64,000 bases of DNA from Prochlorococcus marinus str. MIT 0919. Lineage in GTDB: Bacteria > Cyanobacteriota > Cyanobacteriia > PCC-6307 > Cyanobiaceae. This document shows, one piece after another, positions 1 through 8,870 of the stretch. A model generated the notes under the pieces. The model saw nothing but the letters and a program-made list of their open reading frames with translations, had not been told where the DNA came from and made no database searches. Made by a program: the position numbers and the translations under genes. The stretch is from NCBI RefSeq assembly GCF_027359375.1, contig NZ_CP114779.1, positions 372,001-436,000 on the forward strand, given 5' to 3'. The number at the start of each line of letters is the position of its first letter. The first letter of the stretch is position 1.

Positions 1-101
1 CCCCAAAACGCGAAAGGCAAGGCAAATAATATAAATAAAAAGGATATAAAACCAAGAATTAATGAAGGATCATCGAAACTAGTGATAAAAGGGATAGTCA
101 T
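1..101 (-). CDS. ccsA: Probable cytochrome c biogenesis protein CcsA, N-terminal fragment
   Basis: A minus-strand reading frame opens with ATG at 101-99 and runs off the left edge of the window. The 33 visible residues (MTIPFITSFDDPSLILGF, then a hydrophobic stretch ending LPFAFW) form a first membrane helix. The pattern DP..ILG..SF..LP resembles the start of picocyanobacterial CcsA, the multi-helix haem-handling protein of System II cytochrome c maturation, and I recall ccsA lying beside the LptF-type gene in related genomes. The family call is inference from a short fragment; it could be another membrane protein. It would be read in the same direction as the upstream lptF/lptB pair, with a 37 bp gap. 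Confidence 0.5.
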   Translation of the reverse strand, partial: MTIPFITSFDDPSLILGFISFLFILFALPFAFW

Positions 102-138
102 TATTGTTAAATATGTTCTTATTCTATTATGAATGGCT

Positions 139-1320
139 TTAATTAGCTTGTTTTAATAAATAGGCTCCACTAAGAAGCGATATAAAAACTGGAGCCCATG
201 CTGAAATGACAGGGTTTACAGCACCACTTACTCCAAAAGAACTAAAAGTAAAGCTCAAAACATAATAAAAAAGTATTAAGACAACACTCAAACCAAAACC
301 TTGGCTTCTACTTGTTGAGGTATTTGGCTTTGCACCAAGAGAAGAACCAATCAAAGCGAAAACAATACAAGCCATGGGCAAGGTAAATTTCTCTTGAATT
401 CTTACTTTCATTCTTCGCGCTTCTTTAATATTTCCACTTTTTATATAAAGTTGTTCAGCCTGTAAAGCTTCTGCAACGGTCATATCATTTGCATCCTTTG
501 GGATAGAACCTATATTTATGGGCCCAGTACCAAGGGGATAAGAATAACTCTCAAATTTAGTAGTAGTAGAATTTCCATTAGGAGACAGAGTTAAAATCAT
601 CCCATCAAAAAATTCCCAAAAATCTTGCGACTCATTCCATAATGCCTTTTCAGCAACTATCATTTGCGTATATCCTTTTTTAGAAAAATCTAAAAGCGTT
701 AAATTTAATATTTGTTTCTTATCAATTTTACCAGCATAAAATAAATGCGTAAGCGTCTTCCTTCCTTTATCTTCATCAAATCCTTCAACACGACCTTTCT
801 TTGAAAAAATAATATCTTCGCCTATCTGGGTTGAGATAGCTTTACCAAGAGAATTTTGAAGTATATATTCTGATGCTCGATTCGAACGTGGAACAATACT
901 ATTGTTAAATATAAAGGTTAAAGATGTAATTAATAAAGCAAGTACCATCGCAGGTGCTATCATTCTTGTAGTAGATATACCAATACTTCTAAGCGCTTTT
1001 AATTCACTATTAGATGACAATCTACTATAGGCAAGCAAAGTAGCCATAAGAACAGCCATCGGGAAAGAAAGAACCATAAATCCCGGTATTCTCAAAAGAA
1101 AAACTCTTAATGCAATATTAAATGGCAACCCAGATTCAACAATCTGTCTAACAAGATCGAACATGACACCGACAGACAGAGAAACCACTGTGAATGCGGA
1201 GATAGCAAAAAATAGAGGAGGGAATAATTCACTTAAAAGCCACCTATCTAGGAGTGGTATCTGCCGCCATTTCCTCACAAATGACCGTAGGAAAGATATT
1301 GTTAGAGTTAAAGGTTTCAT
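139..1320 (-). CDS. LptF/LptG-family permease (YjgP/YjgQ)
   Basis: This is a 393-residue inner-membrane permease of the lipopolysaccharide export ABC system, which extracts LPS from the inner membrane and feeds it to the periplasmic bridge. The topology is typical: membrane helices near residues 30-60 and 65-110, a long polar periplasmic domain at about 125-300, and three C-terminal helices (starting FTLPMACIVFALIGSSLGA, then two more). It starts 11 bp downstream of the LptB-like ATPase gene on the same strand, so the two probably form one transporter. Only one permease gene is seen here, which fits cyanobacteria that use a single LptF/G-type protein, perhaps as a homodimer. Which paralogue name (F or G) applies cannot be decided. 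Confidence 0.9.
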   Translation of the reverse strand: MKPLTLTISFLRSFVRKWRQIPLLDRWLLSELFPPLFFAISAFTVVSLSVGVMFDLVRQIVESGLPFNIALRVFLLRIPGFMVLSFPMAVLMATLLAYSRLSSNSELKALRSIGISTTRMIAPAMVLALLITSLTFIFNNSIVPRSNRASEYILQNSLGKAISTQIGEDIIFSKKGRVEGFDEDKGRKTLTHLFYAGKIDKKQILNLTLLDFSKKGYTQMIVAEKALWNESQDFWEFFDGMILTLSPNGNSTTTKFESYSYPLGTGPINIGSIPKDANDMTVAEALQAEQLYIKSGNIKEARRMKVRIQEKFTLPMACIVFALIGSSLGAKPNTSTSRSQGFGLSVVLILFYYVLSFTFSSFGVSGAVNPVISAWAPVFISLLSGAYLLKQAN

Positions 1321-1331
1321 GTAATTAGAAA

Positions 1332-2060
1332 TTATAATTTAAAATCTTTACCTAAATAATGAGTCTTGACCAAAGGGTTATTAGCTACTTCATATGATGA
1401 GCCTGAGGCTAAAATTTTGCCGTCACTTAATATATAAGACCTGTCCGTAATAGCTAAAGTTTCTCGTACATTATGATCAGTTATAAGTATGCCCATACCC
1501 CTAGATTTAAGTTTTTGAATAAGTCCCTGTAAATCAACTACCGCCATAGGATCAACACCTGCAAAAGGTTCATCAAGGAGTAGATACTTAGGACCTGATT
1601 GACCTAACGCTAAAGCCCTTGCGACTTCGCATCTTCTACGTTCACCGCCTGAAAGTTGATAACCCCGTCTTTGAATAAAAGAGCTTAAATTAAATTCATC
1701 TACAATTCTTTCTCGGCGTATACGAGAGTGAGAGTGAGATGTAGATCCTTGAGCCAGAGCTATATCTAGATTTTGCTGAACAGTTAGCTGCCTAAACACA
1801 CTTGATTCCTGAGGTAAATATCCAACACCTAAACGAGCCCTGTGGGGCATGGAAAGGTTTGTAATTTGCTGATGTTCAAGGAAAACACCGCCAATATCTG
1901 GGCTAAGCAATCCAATGATTAAATTAAATGTTGTAGTTTTCCCGGCTCCATTAGGGCCTAAAAGACCAACCACTTCTCCTGGAAGAACGTCTAAAGAAAT
2001 ATTATTTACTACCTTTCTACCTGAAATAGATAAGGTTATTTTTTTTAGTTGCAGACTCAT
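1332..2060 (-). CDS. lptB: LPS export ABC transporter ATP-binding protein LptB
   Basis: A 242-residue ABC ATPase with every nucleotide-binding motif: Walker A GPNGAGKT near residues 35-42, Q-loop region, signature LSGGERRR near 136, Walker B YLLLDEPFAGVDP and the switch histidine in ITDHNVRET. The DEPFAGVDP and TDHNVRETL segments and overall length are typical of LptB, which powers LPS extraction, rather than of amino-acid importers of similar size. It is followed by the LptF/G-type permease on the same strand with an 11 bp gap, which supports an lptB-lptF operon. The protein is cytoplasmic and would dock on the permease coupling helices. Confidence 0.9.
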   Translation of the reverse strand: MSLQLKKITLSISGRKVVNNISLDVLPGEVVGLLGPNGAGKTTTFNLIIGLLSPDIGGVFLEHQQITNLSMPHRARLGVGYLPQESSVFRQLTVQQNLDIALAQGSTSHSHSRIRRERIVDEFNLSSFIQRRGYQLSGGERRRCEVARALALGQSGPKYLLLDEPFAGVDPMAVVDLQGLIQKLKSRGMGILITDHNVRETLAITDRSYILSDGKILASGSSYEVANNPLVKTHYLGKDFKL

Positions 2061-2141
2061 TCTTCTAAACTACTTCACCAGATATACATATAGCAAGTAA
2101 TTTATTATTAAAATAAAAACTATATCTTCGCGTTTTTAAGA

Positions 2142-2534
2142 CTAGTAGATATTTTTAATAATTACTGGAACTGCCAATTCCTTTACATTGTTTTGATGTT
2201 GAAGACTATGCAACCTAAGTTCAACTATCTCACATAAATTTTTAATATTTAACCCTAAATGTGGCGAATCTGGTCTTTTCAATCTTCCCAAGCCCTCACC
2301 ATAAAGGATCATAGCTCCCTTGATATTATTGCTTTCCAAGTGAACTTGAGCTACTGCAATTTGAAGAATTCCCTGAATGGTTATTCTTGGCAATCCATTT
2401 GTTTCATGCCAAATCTCCTCGAACAAGTCATGGGCTAAGTACCACTCACCAGAATTAAATAGATTAATTGCTTCAGCAAATCGTGTATCTTGTAAAATAT
2501 TTTCCTCGTTAAATAGAGGATTGTATACATTCAT
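2142..2534 (-). CDS. DUF309 domain protein
   Basis: A 130-residue cytoplasmic protein of the DUF309 family. The family signature is visible: an all-helical segment FNSGEWYLAHDLFEEIW (near residues 26-42) followed by a second helix pair with IQGILQIAVAQVHLESNN and the YGEGLGRL segment. The biochemical function of the family is unknown. It starts 2 bp downstream of the typA stop, so co-transcription with typA is likely. There are no membrane segments and the length is normal for the family. Confidence 0.85.
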   Translation of the reverse strand: MNVYNPLFNEENILQDTRFAEAINLFNSGEWYLAHDLFEEIWHETNGLPRITIQGILQIAVAQVHLESNNIKGAMILYGEGLGRLKRPDSPHLGLNIKNLCEIVELRLHSLQHQNNVKELAVPVIIKNIY

Positions 2535-2535
2535 T

Positions 2536-4329
2536 TTATTTTTTCTTGGTTGATACTTTCCTTAGCCTGATTGACTCTGGCGTAACTTCCAACATTTCTT
2601 GTGGTCCAATATATTCCAAAGCTCTTTCTAGGTTCATCTCTATAGGGGACTGTAAAGTATCTAATTCTTCGGCACCAGATGATCGCATGTTAGTAAGTTG
2701 TTTGGTTTTACAAATATTTAGTTCTAGATCCTGAGGTCTATTATTCTCACCTATGATCATGCCTTTATATACTTTAGTGCCTGGCTTAATAAAAAACTGA
2801 CCTCTATCTTCTGCATTCTTAAGAGCATAAAAAGTAGAAACACCCTCCTCAAACGAAATTAAAACACCATTCCTACGTGAATCAAATTCACCCATCATTC
2901 GACGATATTCGAAAAAAGAATGACTCATTATTCCCTCTCCTCTTGTAGCCCTAATAAACTCTCCTCTAAAGCCAATTAGGCCCCTTGAAGGAACAAGAAA
3001 CTCTAGCTGAGTTCTGCCATCATTACTGTTAAACATATTTTGCATTTCTCCTTTTCTAGTACCTAGTTTCTCAATGCAAATACCAACCGATTCCTCTGGG
3101 ATATCAAGAACAAGTGTCTCATAGGGCTCACAAGTTATATCATCGATATCCCTGAAAATAACTTGAGGCTGGGAGACCTGAAACTCGTAACCTTCTCTTC
3201 TCATTGTTTCTATCAAAATTCCAAGATGTAGTTCGCCTCTGCCACTTACTGAAAAAGAATCTGGGGTATCAGTATCCTCTACGCGCAAAGCTACATTTGT
3301 AAGTAATTCCTTATATAATCTTTCTCTTAATTGACGACTGGTAACAAATTTACCTTCTTTCCCAGCAAAAGGTGAATCGTTTACAACAAATGTCATTTGA
3401 AGAGTTGGTTCATCGACTTTAATTAAAGGAAGAGCATTTGGTTCATCTGGGCAAGCAATAGTCTCTCCAATATTTACATCATCAAAACCTGCTACAGCGA
3501 CAATATCTCCTGCATAAGCCTCTGTCTTCTCAATTCTTTGTAAGCCTTCAAATCCTAATAATTTTGATATCTTACCTTGTTTTATTGTGCCATCCTCTTT
3601 GATAAGAGATGCTTTTTGGCCACTACGAATAAAACCATTATGCACTCTCCCAATAATAATTCTTCCAAGGAAATCTGAGTAATCTAATGTAGTTATCTGA
3701 AGCTGGAGAGGTTTGTCCTTATCTCCAATTGGAGGTGGTACATGTCTAATAATAGAATCAAATAATGGCATCATATTTTCACTTTTAGTTTTCATATCAG
3801 GCTTTGCAAAACCTCCTAGACCACTTCCAAATAGATAAGGAAAGTCACATTGATCATCGTCTGCTCCTAATTCAATAAAAAGGTCTAAAACCTTGTCAAC
3901 AGCGATTTCAGGGTCGACTCGTGCTCTGTCAATCTTATTAACAAAAACAATGGGCCTGAGTCCATTCTCTAGTGCTTTCTTCAAAACAAAACGAGTTTGT
4001 GGCATGGGGCCTTCATTCGCATCAACAATTAACAAGCAACCATCTACCATCCCAAGAACACGTTCTACTTCTCCACCAAAGTCTGCGTGGCCAGGAGTAT
4101 CTACAATGTTTATACGGGTTTCCTTGAAAGTGATAGCTGTATTTTTAGAAAGTATTGTGATGCCTCTCTCTCGTTCAAGATCGTTAGAGTCCATGACACA
4201 GGTTGGTACAGACTCATTATCTCGAAAGATACCTGATTGAGAGAGAAGAGCGTCTACAAGAGTCGTCTTGCCATGATCAACATGAGCAATTATTGCAATA
4301 TTGCGAATTGATGGTCTATCAGAATTCAT
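2536..4329 (-). CDS. typA: Ribosome-associated GTPase TypA/BipA
   Basis: A 597-residue translational GTPase of the TypA/BipA family, which acts on the ribosome in late 50S assembly and stress adaptation. The GTPase domain has G1 AHVDHGKTT near residues 15-23, the switch I segment RERGITILSKNTA, G3 DTPGHADFGGEV, and G4 NKIDR. EF-G-like beta-barrel and domain III/V regions follow, then the C-terminal TypA-specific domain, for instance FFEYRRMMGEFDSRRNG and the LTNMRSSG segment. Length is full for the family. It is preceded by an 85 bp gap from the vanY-like gene and followed at once by the DUF309 gene. Confidence 0.96.
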   Translation of the reverse strand: MNSDRPSIRNIAIIAHVDHGKTTLVDALLSQSGIFRDNESVPTCVMDSNDLERERGITILSKNTAITFKETRINIVDTPGHADFGGEVERVLGMVDGCLLIVDANEGPMPQTRFVLKKALENGLRPIVFVNKIDRARVDPEIAVDKVLDLFIELGADDDQCDFPYLFGSGLGGFAKPDMKTKSENMMPLFDSIIRHVPPPIGDKDKPLQLQITTLDYSDFLGRIIIGRVHNGFIRSGQKASLIKEDGTIKQGKISKLLGFEGLQRIEKTEAYAGDIVAVAGFDDVNIGETIACPDEPNALPLIKVDEPTLQMTFVVNDSPFAGKEGKFVTSRQLRERLYKELLTNVALRVEDTDTPDSFSVSGRGELHLGILIETMRREGYEFQVSQPQVIFRDIDDITCEPYETLVLDIPEESVGICIEKLGTRKGEMQNMFNSNDGRTQLEFLVPSRGLIGFRGEFIRATRGEGIMSHSFFEYRRMMGEFDSRRNGVLISFEEGVSTFYALKNAEDRGQFFIKPGTKVYKGMIIGENNRPQDLELNICKTKQLTNMRSSGAEELDTLQSPIEMNLERALEYIGPQEMLEVTPESIRLRKVSTKKK

Positions 4330-4414
4330 TTAATAAACGCCGTCCCAAAAATAAAGCAGTAACAAGTGCCGAAACAATATCTCAAAGTGAGTACATTTAC
4401 TAAAAAAGTCATTT

Positions 4415-5155
4415 TCAATATTTTGAGCTTTGACGTAATAACTCTTGATTGGTCCTTTTAAATTGTTCAAGAGCCTCAACTGTGCCCTCAAATCTCCAAT
4501 GCCAAGGTTCATAACTAACTTTCTGGCTATTTCCCTTAGGGAAAGAAAGTATAAAGTGATATTTAGCAGCATTGGCCTTAAGCCAACGAAATGCTGGTGT
4601 TGCCTCGAATGAAACTTCAAAATCGGTATCCCTTCTTGTACCATCCCCTAGGTCTATTGCATATCCAGTACTGTGCTCTGAATAGCCTGGAGGAGCAGAA
4701 ACTCTAGCTCGTTCAATTGCGATCTGATTTCTTAAAGACTTGTTTTCATAAAATATTGATCTTTGCAAGTCAACAGATCTAAAACCACTTAATAGAACCA
4801 ATTTGATTCCATCTCTAGACGCAGCTGATCTCATTCTATCTAGAGCAAAATATGTATCTTTATGGACTTCTAAGCCTGGATAAACTTCAACAAGATCCTT
4901 CTTTAAAGCTTCTGGGTAAGGGTAATGCCCAAGCAAACGCTCATCATTCAATGATTTAACTGCTATTTGTTTATAAAAAACATCTCTAATTGATAAGAAA
5001 TTGGATATCCACAAAAAAGAAAACAAACCAATTGAAGAAAGAGCAATCAATAGAAATTTTTTATAAACAGCTCTATTAGGCCTGACTGGCCTAGACCTAA
5101 GCGCGAGAGGTATCTCATCACTGGATTTATTACGAGCTGTATCTGCCCGACTCAC
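4415..5155 (-). CDS. VanY-type D-alanyl-D-alanine carboxypeptidase, membrane anchored
   Basis: A 246-residue peptidase of the MEROPS M15 (VanY/DacB) family, which trims the terminal D-Ala of peptidoglycan stem peptides. One membrane anchor lies near residues 31-52, followed by a periplasmic catalytic domain. Zinc and catalytic residues are visible: SEHSTGYAIDLGD supplies the first His and the Asp, and EPWHWRF supplies the last His. The start is GTG at 5155 (MSRADTARNK). It is divergent from chlP with a 111 bp gap that must hold both promoters. A second M15-superfamily enzyme, VanX-like, lies 6 kb away. No vancomycin-resistance context (vanH, vanA, vanRS) is present, so a housekeeping wall role is likely. 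Confidence 0.88.
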   Translation of the reverse strand: MSRADTARNKSSDEIPLALRSRPVRPNRAVYKKFLLIALSSIGLFSFLWISNFLSIRDVFYKQIAVKSLNDERLLGHYPYPEALKKDLVEVYPGLEVHKDTYFALDRMRSAASRDGIKLVLLSGFRSVDLQRSIFYENKSLRNQIAIERARVSAPPGYSEHSTGYAIDLGDGTRRDTDFEVSFEATPAFRWLKANAAKYHFILSFPKGNSQKVSYEPWHWRFEGTVEALEQFKRTNQELLRQSSKY

Positions 5156-5266
5156 AAAATAACTTAAAATTCATGTTTCGATCGTAACGGTCTTGCACAT
5201 TAGTTGAGACGAGAAAAGGTATATAGATGTAAGTTTTTAGAAAGATATCAAGTTTAATTTAAAAAG

Positions 5267-6610
5267 ATGTTGCGCGTAGCAGTTATCGGAGGGGGGCCAA
5301 GTGGCTCCTGTGCAGCAGAAGTTCTTGCAAAAGCAGGAATAAATACGTGGTTATTCGAACGAAAATTGGATAACGCAAAACCATGCGGTGGTGCTATTCC
5401 TCTTTGCATGGTTTCTGAATTTGATTTACCTGACTCGATAATTGACAGAAAGGTAAGAAATATGAGGATGATTTCACCCTCTAATCGAGAGGTTGATATT
5501 AGTCTTGATAAGGTATATGGAAAGACCGAGAATGAATATATAGGTATGTGCAGGAGAGAAGTAATGGACGCATTTATGAGAGAGCGAGCAGCGGAGCTAG
5601 GTGCAAAATTAGTTAATGGACTGGTAACAAAAATAGAGACTGGAAATAATAGGCAAGGTCCTTATAAACTTACATACTCAGATTTTGAAAGCGGTGAATC
5701 TACAGGAGAAACAAAAACCCTTGAAGTTGATCTAATAGTTGGAGCTGATGGTGCTAACAGCCGTGTAGCAAAAGCAATGGATGCCGGCGACTATAACGTC
5801 GCTATTGCGTTCCAAGAAAGAATTAAACTTCCTCAAAAGGAAATGGGCTATTACGAAGATTTGGCCGAGATGTATGTAGGTACAGATGTTTCTCCGGATT
5901 TTTATGGATGGGTATTTCCTAAATATGATCACGTAGCTGTGGGAACTGGCACTATGCAGAAGAACCAATCATTGATAAAAAGTCTTCAAGAAGGTGTGAG
6001 GAACAGAGCAAAGAAAAGGTTAGTAAATGGCGAAGTAATTAAGGTTGAGGCTCATCCTATTCCTGAACATCCAAGGCCAAGAAGAGTAGTCGGAAGAATG
6101 GCATTAGTAGGAGATGCCGCTGGATATGTAACTAAGAGTTCAGGAGAAGGAATATATTTTGCTGCGAAAAGTGGTCGAATGTGTGCAGAGGAAATTGTTG
6201 TGGCGAGCAATAAAGGAGAAAAAGTTCCTTCAGAACAACAACTCAAGCAATATATAAAGAAATGGGATAAAAAATATGGTGCGACTTATAAGGTTTTAGA
6301 AATACTTCAAAACATATTCTATTCAAATGATGGTGCTAGGGAAGCATTTGTAGAAATGTGTGATGACATGGATGTTCAAAGACTTACTTTTGATAGTTAT
6401 TTATACAAAACAGTTGTAGCTATGAAGCCTTGGCAACAATTAAAATTGACTTTCCTTACGCTTGGTTCAGTTCTTAGAGGTAGAGCTTTGGCTCCAAAAT
6501 CATATCAACCAGTTCCAAGTGCTGTAAGGGAGGACGATGAAGTCAAAAAGATGCTTGCTGTAAGTACTATTAAGGGTGGAATTAAAGTTAAAAATGAGCA
6601 GCTTAAGTAA
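5267..6610 (+). CDS. chlP: Geranylgeranyl reductase (geranylgeranyl diphosphate/chlorophyll reductase)
   Basis: A 447-residue FAD/NAD(P)-binding reductase that reduces three double bonds of the geranylgeranyl chain to make the phytyl tail of chlorophyll and tocopherols. The N-terminal dinucleotide fold shows GGGPSG at residues 8-13, the segment LDNAKPCGGAIP follows, and the second flavin motif VGDAAGYVTKSSGEG lies near 280-295. The C-terminal ALAPKSYQP segment is typical of plant and cyanobacterial ChlP. It ends 5 bp before the convergent glyS stop. This gene is one of the clearest signs that the host is a photosynthetic, chlorophyll-making organism. Confidence 0.96.
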   Translation: MLRVAVIGGGPSGSCAAEVLAKAGINTWLFERKLDNAKPCGGAIPLCMVSEFDLPDSIIDRKVRNMRMISPSNREVDISLDKVYGKTENEYIGMCRREVMDAFMRERAAELGAKLVNGLVTKIETGNNRQGPYKLTYSDFESGESTGETKTLEVDLIVGADGANSRVAKAMDAGDYNVAIAFQERIKLPQKEMGYYEDLAEMYVGTDVSPDFYGWVFPKYDHVAVGTGTMQKNQSLIKSLQEGVRNRAKKRLVNGEVIKVEAHPIPEHPRPRRVVGRMALVGDAAGYVTKSSGEGIYFAAKSGRMCAEEIVVASNKGEKVPSEQQLKQYIKKWDKKYGATYKVLEILQNIFYSNDGAREAFVEMCDDMDVQRLTFDSYLYKTVVAMKPWQQLKLTFLTLGSVLRGRALAPKSYQPVPSAVREDDEVKKMLAVSTIKGGIKVKNEQLK

Positions 6611-6615
6611 ATTTT

Positions 6616-8787
6616 CTAAGCTTTTATCAAATCAAAATCAGCGATAGTAAATGCTTGATTACGTAATATAGATAATAAATTTAAACGATTATCTCGTATT
6701 TTCTTATCTTCTACCATTACCATCACACTTTCTGGACCGTCGAAGAAATTGGCCAATGTTTCATTACCAGATTCAAGACATTCAGCTAAAAGCCTATGCC
6801 TATCTCTATCGGAAGATTTAACAATAGGTTCAATCTTGTTTAATAATTCAAATAATTTGACCTCGGATTGTTTCTCAAATAATTGAGGATTTACAATATT
6901 TTCTGAAGACAAGACCTCCAAGTCTAGATTTCCTTTTGCCGCAAGTCTTGATGCTCGTGTAACGACTGAATGGAGGCTAGAAAGCCTTCCGGAGGCTCTC
7001 ATCTCAACTAAAAGATTTGCCTTATTAGATATTTCAGTTAAATCTGTTAATAAAGTATCAATTTTAAGTGATTTACCAGAAACAGCCTGCACTAAGTCAT
7101 AGTCAAAAGACATTTCCTCCAACAAACTAACAATCCTAGATTGGAAAAAATGCTTTATTTCTAGAGATAATCGAGAGTTGCTAATATTAAATGCTGGGAA
7201 AAGAGACTGCCAATAGGTGGATGCTTGGTCTATAAAAGTAGCAAAATCAAACTGTAAATCTTTGTCCCAAATAATTTGCAAGATACCATTAGCTGCTCTA
7301 CGTAAAGCATATGGATCAGAAGATCCTGTAGGTCTTTCGCCTTTAGCAAAAATACTGAGTAAAATTTCCATTTTATCTGAAATTGCTAATAAAGAACCTA
7401 TCAAGGAACTAGGTAAGAAGTCTCCTGCACCTTTCGGTAAATAGTGTTCATAAACTGCTAGAGCAACTTTTCTATCCTCTCCTTCAAAAAGAAGGTATTT
7501 ACCCCCTATTACTCCTTGTAATTCGGGGAATTCACTAACAATTTGACTAACAAGATCATGTTTTGAGTAATAGGCTGCTTTATTTAAATGAGATGCTTCC
7601 GAAGAAGAAATACCTATAAAATTAGATAATTTAGATGCTATCCATTCTATACGTTCAACGCGATTAAGTAAGGTTCCTAGGCCTTCTGCAAAAGCTACAT
7701 TTGAAAGTTTTTCCCTTCTTTGTTTACTTTTTATAGCTAAATCAATATCTATAAAGAATTTAGCATCTGAAAATCTTGCTATTAGAACTCTTTGATTACC
7801 ATTCGTAATATTTTCTGAAGAGTCTTGAAGTCCATTGGAAATACAAAAGAAACTTGATTCTAATGTATTTTTCGAGTTCAAAAGTAATGGATCTTTTTCC
7901 TCATTTGATGAATATAAAGGAATATATCTCTGATGAACTTGCATAACATTAATAAGGACCTCAGGGGGAAGTTCAAGAAACGAGCTGTTAAATTGGCCTT
8001 TAATTAAGAAAGGTGATTCAACTATATCTGTTAGCTCTTCTAATAAGTTCTCTGGCAGATCAGGATAAGCCTTAAGGCTAAGTGATTCTTTTTCAACCAA
8101 TGATTTAATAAGATTTAACCTATCTTTTCGGTTAATGATTACACCTGAATCCTTTAACAAGTTAATATACTTTTTTGGCTCTGCGATGGTTATAGCCTGA
8201 TTGAATAATCTATGACCTCGAGTAATATTACTGGACTTAATTTTAGGGTCAATATTTGAAAGTTCAATTGGGAGAATGCTTTTATCAAGTAAACATACAA
8301 GCCATCTTATAGGCCTAGAGAAGCGAAGACTTCCTACACCCCATCGCATAAACCTTTTACCCTGTAAATCGTCAATCCATTTAGGTATTAGTTCGACTAA
8401 TAGATCCTGAGTTGTTAAACCAACTTCTAAAATTTCTGCAAATACAAAATCACCCTTTGAGGTCTTTTTGATCAAAAGGTTCTCGGGCAATACACCATAT
8501 CTTTTCGCAAAACCTATTGCAGCAGAAGTGGGCTGGCCATCTTTATAAGCATTAGCTGCGGGTGGTCCTTTCCTCTGATCAATGAAATCAGGTGCCTTAG
8601 GTGGCAAACCCTCAACTAAAACCGATATTCTTCTTGGGCTACTTGAGCAGGTGATTGATCCATAATCCAATTTTTTTAACTTAAAATCAGTAGCAACCAT
8701 CTGTTCTAGCTGTGGAATCACAAGTCGAGCGAAATCTGCCGGTAATTCCTCTGTTCCGATCTCCAGCAATAGTGAGGACACAAACAA
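6616..8787 (-). CDS. glyS: Glycine--tRNA ligase beta subunit
   Basis: A 723-residue beta subunit of bacterial heterotetrameric glycyl-tRNA synthetase, the tRNA-binding partner of GlyQ. The N-terminus LLLEIGTEELPADFAR and the internal segments RGHRLF and SDPYALRRAANGILQI are diagnostic. The C-terminal part, with FFDGPESVMVMVEDKKIRDNRLNLL, resembles the anticodon-binding DALR-type region. The first possible start is TTG at 8787; GTG at 8781 gives a more family-like N-terminus (SSLLLEIGTEE) and may be the real one. glyQ is not in the window. It is divergent from sir, with 83 bp between them. Confidence 0.95.
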   Translation of the reverse strand: MFVSSLLLEIGTEELPADFARLVIPQLEQMVATDFKLKKLDYGSITCSSSPRRISVLVEGLPPKAPDFIDQRKGPPAANAYKDGQPTSAAIGFAKRYGVLPENLLIKKTSKGDFVFAEILEVGLTTQDLLVELIPKWIDDLQGKRFMRWGVGSLRFSRPIRWLVCLLDKSILPIELSNIDPKIKSSNITRGHRLFNQAITIAEPKKYINLLKDSGVIINRKDRLNLIKSLVEKESLSLKAYPDLPENLLEELTDIVESPFLIKGQFNSSFLELPPEVLINVMQVHQRYIPLYSSNEEKDPLLLNSKNTLESSFFCISNGLQDSSENITNGNQRVLIARFSDAKFFIDIDLAIKSKQRREKLSNVAFAEGLGTLLNRVERIEWIASKLSNFIGISSSEASHLNKAAYYSKHDLVSQIVSEFPELQGVIGGKYLLFEGEDRKVALAVYEHYLPKGAGDFLPSSLIGSLLAISDKMEILLSIFAKGERPTGSSDPYALRRAANGILQIIWDKDLQFDFATFIDQASTYWQSLFPAFNISNSRLSLEIKHFFQSRIVSLLEEMSFDYDLVQAVSGKSLKIDTLLTDLTEISNKANLLVEMRASGRLSSLHSVVTRASRLAAKGNLDLEVLSSENIVNPQLFEKQSEVKLFELLNKIEPIVKSSDRDRHRLLAECLESGNETLANFFDGPESVMVMVEDKKIRDNRLNLLSILRNQAFTIADFDLIKA

Positions 8788-8870
8788 AAGATTAGATAGA
8801 TATCACACTTTATTGAATAACGAGTTAAAAAAGTATTATTGATGTAGCTAGATAGCCAAAAAGCTAATTC

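Noticed and set aside
3893-4240. Plus-strand open frame of 115 codons inside typA.
   Set aside because: It is antisense to highly conserved GTPase motifs and has no recognisable protein features.
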